From the NCBI GenBank assembly GCA_964390645.1, contig CAYMLL010000180.1:1-15552 (forward strand): a DNA stretch of 15,552 nucleotides, in the 5' to 3' direction. Below, piece by piece: positions 13,856 to 15,552 of the stretch (its first letter is position 1; each line of letters begins with the position of its first letter). The translations under genes and the position numbers were made by a program. The stretch comes from CAYMLL01 sp964390645 (GTDB lineage Bacteria > Planctomycetota > UBA8108). A model generated the notes under the pieces. The model was not told the DNA's origin, ran no database searches, and worked only from the letters and a program-made list of their open reading frames with translations.

Positions 13856-15552
13856 CTACTCCCCCTGCGGGGCCCGCTCCTCGTCCACCACCTTCACCCC
13901 GTCCACCGTGCCCCCCGCGGGCACCTCCACCAAGTCGATCTGCCCGACGACCTTCCCCTCGCGTCGTAGCTCCATCCGGTAGGTGCCTGCCGGCCCCTCT
14001 CGCAAATGGAACGACGAGGCCCGCGACGTGAACCGGTAGCTCCTCACCGCCGAACTCGCGCCGTGGACATCGCCGGTCGGCACGAGTCGCAGCGAGTAGC
14101 CCGGCGCCGGCCCGGTCGCCTCGATCCTGCCGCGGATCGCTCCCGGCGCGGCGAGTCGGATCGCCAGGTCCTCGCGGCCCGTACGCACCCCTTCGATGAC
14201 GTCGTAGCCTCTGCGGCGTCCACCCGCCGCGATGCGGTACTCGCCGACGGGCAGCGCCGAGAAGCGGAAGCCGCCATCGCGATCGGTCGCCACGCGCACC
14301 TTCCGGCCCGCACCCTCCAGTGTCACGACGACGAGGACCATCGGAACGGAGTCGGCGTCGAGGACGCGTCCGGCGATCACTCCGTCGCCCGCCTCGAGGC
14401 GCAGCTCGATGTCCTCGGCGGAGTCGCTCGAGAGATCGACCGCCAGCGCGGTCGACACGCCGCGGTCCGCGGTCATGGCGCGAAGCGTGTACTCGCCCGG
14501 TGGGAACTTGCGGAACCGGAACTCGCCGCTCGACGTGCTGCGCAGGACGAGGCCCTTCGGTCCGTCGATCTCGACGTGCGCATCGGGCGCGGGGTCGCCG
14601 TTCGCGTCGAGGACGCGTCCACGAGCCTCGCGACCGGCGGGAAAGCGGAGCTCGATGCTGCCCGCGTCGAGCGACTCGACCGTCGTCGACAGGCGCGCGT
14701 CCGGGTAGTCCGCGTGCCGACCCCGCAGCGCGACGACTGCCGATGGGTCGGACGGCAGGTTCCGCAGCCGTACGCTGCCGCCGTCGTCGCTGCGCGTCGG
14801 CGCGACGAGTCTCGAGGAGGCGAGCAGACCCTCGATCTCCGCCTCGACCCGCGCGCCGGCGAGCGGCAAGTCGTCGGGATCGAGCACCCGAACCGTCGCC
14901 GGGCTGGCGTCCGCGAGCCGCACGCTCAGCGGCGCGCCGGGCGGCACGTCGATGGTCATCGGTCCGACGGATCTGTATGCTCGGTGCGACGCCGTCAGCG
15001 TCCACGTCCCCTCGCCGAGCCCGGCGAAGCGGAAGGTGCCCGCGGTCTCGCTCGTCGCCGAGTAGCGCTGGGGGGTCTCGAGGTCGGCGCGCGTCAGGGT
15101 CAGCCGGGCCCGGGCGATCGGTGCGCCGCGGAGGTCCGCGACGGTGCCGACGAGGCCGGCTCCGCGAACCAGTCGGATGTCGATCGGGTCGGTGGACGAG
15201 GTGTCGGCCGCCTGCGCCTCGGCGATCCTCAGGTCGCGACGATCGGGGAGGTGCTCGGCGTGACGGATGCGCGCCGCGTAGACGCCGNNNNNNNNNNGGG
15301 GGGGTGGTGGGGGCGGCCGCGGGCGCGGCGGGGTTCCTCTGGGGGGGTCTTGGGGGGTGGGGGGGGGGTTGTGGGTGGCGGGCCGCGTCGACGCCGGGGG
15401 GCATCGCGGCGAGGACGGCGATGCCCTCGCGGTTCGTGCGCAGCCTCCGGGACGCGGTGCGAGCCGGACCGCGCAGCAGCACGGAGACGTCGGCGTCCAC
15501 GATCGGCCTGGCGCTCGCATCGTCGAGTATTCGCAGGCGGATCGGCGCTCCC
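13856..15552 (-). CDS. Multi-module carboxypeptidase-regulatory-like protein, 5'-partial, broken by an assembly gap
   Basis: This protein is built from repeated beta-sandwich modules of the carboxypeptidase regulatory-like type (CarboxypepD_reg/SpaA-like), each with the pattern G-x-V-x-D-x-x-G-x-P, a strand pair, then G-x-F-R-F-x-x-L-P-x-G-x-Y. Recognisable examples are GTVADLRGAPIARARLTLTR with FRFAGLGEGTWTL, GRVLDANGDPAPDAHVEIDG with FRFRKFPPGEYTL, and GRVLDADSVPM with FRFSALPVGEYRI. About five or six modules are visible. Such proteins are usually exported or surface-exposed, but the N-terminus is outside the window. The C-terminus ends in TAG at 13856. To the right of the Ns (15288-15297), the coding frame shifts: the sequence LRILDDASARPIVDADVSVL (15491-15550), continuing to NREGIAVLAAMPPGV, is clearly another module in a different frame. 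The gene therefore continues to the edge, and the bases next to the gap are unreliable. Confidence 0.75.
   Translation of the reverse strand, partial: ERRSACEYSTMRAPGRSWTPTSPCCCAVRLAPRPGGCARTARASPSSPRCPPASTRPATHNPPPTPQDPPRGTPPRPRPPPPPPXXXXGVYAARIRHAEHLPDRRDLRIAEAQAADTSSTDPIDIRLVRGAGLVGTVADLRGAPIARARLTLTRADLETPQRYSATSETAGTFRFAGLGEGTWTLTASHRAYRSVGPMTIDVPPGAPLSVRLADASPATVRVLDPDDLPLAGARVEAEIEGLLASSRLVAPTRSDDGGSVRLRNLPSDPSAVVALRGRHADYPDARLSTTVESLDAGSIELRFPAGREARGRVLDANGDPAPDAHVEIDGPKGLVLRSTSSGEFRFRKFPPGEYTLRAMTADRGVSTALAVDLSSDSAEDIELRLEAGDGVIAGRVLDADSVPMVLVVVTLEGAGRKVRVATDRDGGFRFSALPVGEYRIAAGGRRRGYDVIEGVRTGREDLAIRLAAPGAIRGRIEATGPAPGYSLRLVPTGDVHGASSAVRSYRFTSRASSFHLREGPAGTYRMELRREGKVVGQIDLVEVPAGGTVDGVKVVDEERAPQGE
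15288..15297. other. Assembly gap (10 N)
   Basis: Ten undetermined bases lie inside the carboxypeptidase-regulatory-like gene. Ten is a common placeholder length, so the real gap size is probably unknown. Confidence 0.95.
15298..15385. other. G-rich low-quality stretch beside the gap
   Basis: Directly to the right of the Ns, the plus strand is dominated by runs of G, including one of about ten. On the minus strand it translates as a proline-rich tract that does not fit either flanking module. The coding frame on its two sides differs. It looks like low-quality read ends rather than genuine sequence. Confidence 0.7.

Noticed and set aside
13631..13969. A possible small plus-strand gene in the convergent spacer.
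   Set aside because: It has no ribosome binding site and overlaps the opposing modular gene for a third of its length. The product is unrecognisable and its composition is typical of shadow frames.
15298..15385. The G-rich tract as a possible G-quadruplex or proline-rich linker.
   Set aside because: It abuts an assembly gap, changes the reading frame and has irregular G runs, so a sequencing artefact is more likely.

Overview
This is a GC-rich bacterial chromosomal window from a draft assembly (it contains a 10-N gap). It reads as a Gram-negative envelope organism: there are several Sec-type signal peptides and an outer-membrane barrel protein. The best lineage hint is a DUF1570-like HExxH metallopeptidase (3331-5139), a family I associate with Planctomycetota. 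Proteins built from carboxypeptidase-regulatory-like modules are also common there. This placement is an inference, not a demonstration.

Layout. Positions 1-8553 are all on the minus strand. In transcription order (right to left) they are a GRHPR-type 2-hydroxyacid dehydrogenase, glycogen branching enzyme glgB, the DUF1570-like peptidase, a three-gene proton-translocating transhydrogenase operon (pntA1-pntA2-pntB), and the 5' part of a small exported protein with ASKDR repeats that runs off the left edge. A divergent spacer (8554-8724) separates these from a plus-strand block: thrS, a surE carrying a signal peptide, and a FadL/TraF_2-like outer-membrane protein. A convergent spacer (13532-13855) follows, then a minus-strand multi-module carboxypeptidase-regulatory-like protein that runs off the right edge and is interrupted by the gap.

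How the genes work together. Only pntA1-A2-B form a clear functional unit, an NAD(P) transhydrogenase with a good sigma-70-like promoter. The other genes are ordinary housekeeping or envelope genes: ThrRS, SurE phosphatase, GlgB, hydroxypyruvate/glyoxylate reductase, an outer-membrane barrel and secreted proteins. I found no CRISPR array, phage, transposon, toxin-antitoxin or defence locus, no tRNA or rRNA, and no convincing previously undescribed system.

Most worth a second look are two in-frame nonsense codons in otherwise intact coding frames. One is a TAA at codon 5 of the leftmost gene, directly after a good ribosome binding site and start. The other is a TAG inside pntA1, after which about 40 conserved-looking residues continue in frame up to the normal overlap with pntA2. 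Both could be explained by single-base sequencing errors or recent mutations. TAG is used as a plausible true stop at four other genes here, which argues against genome-wide recoding.
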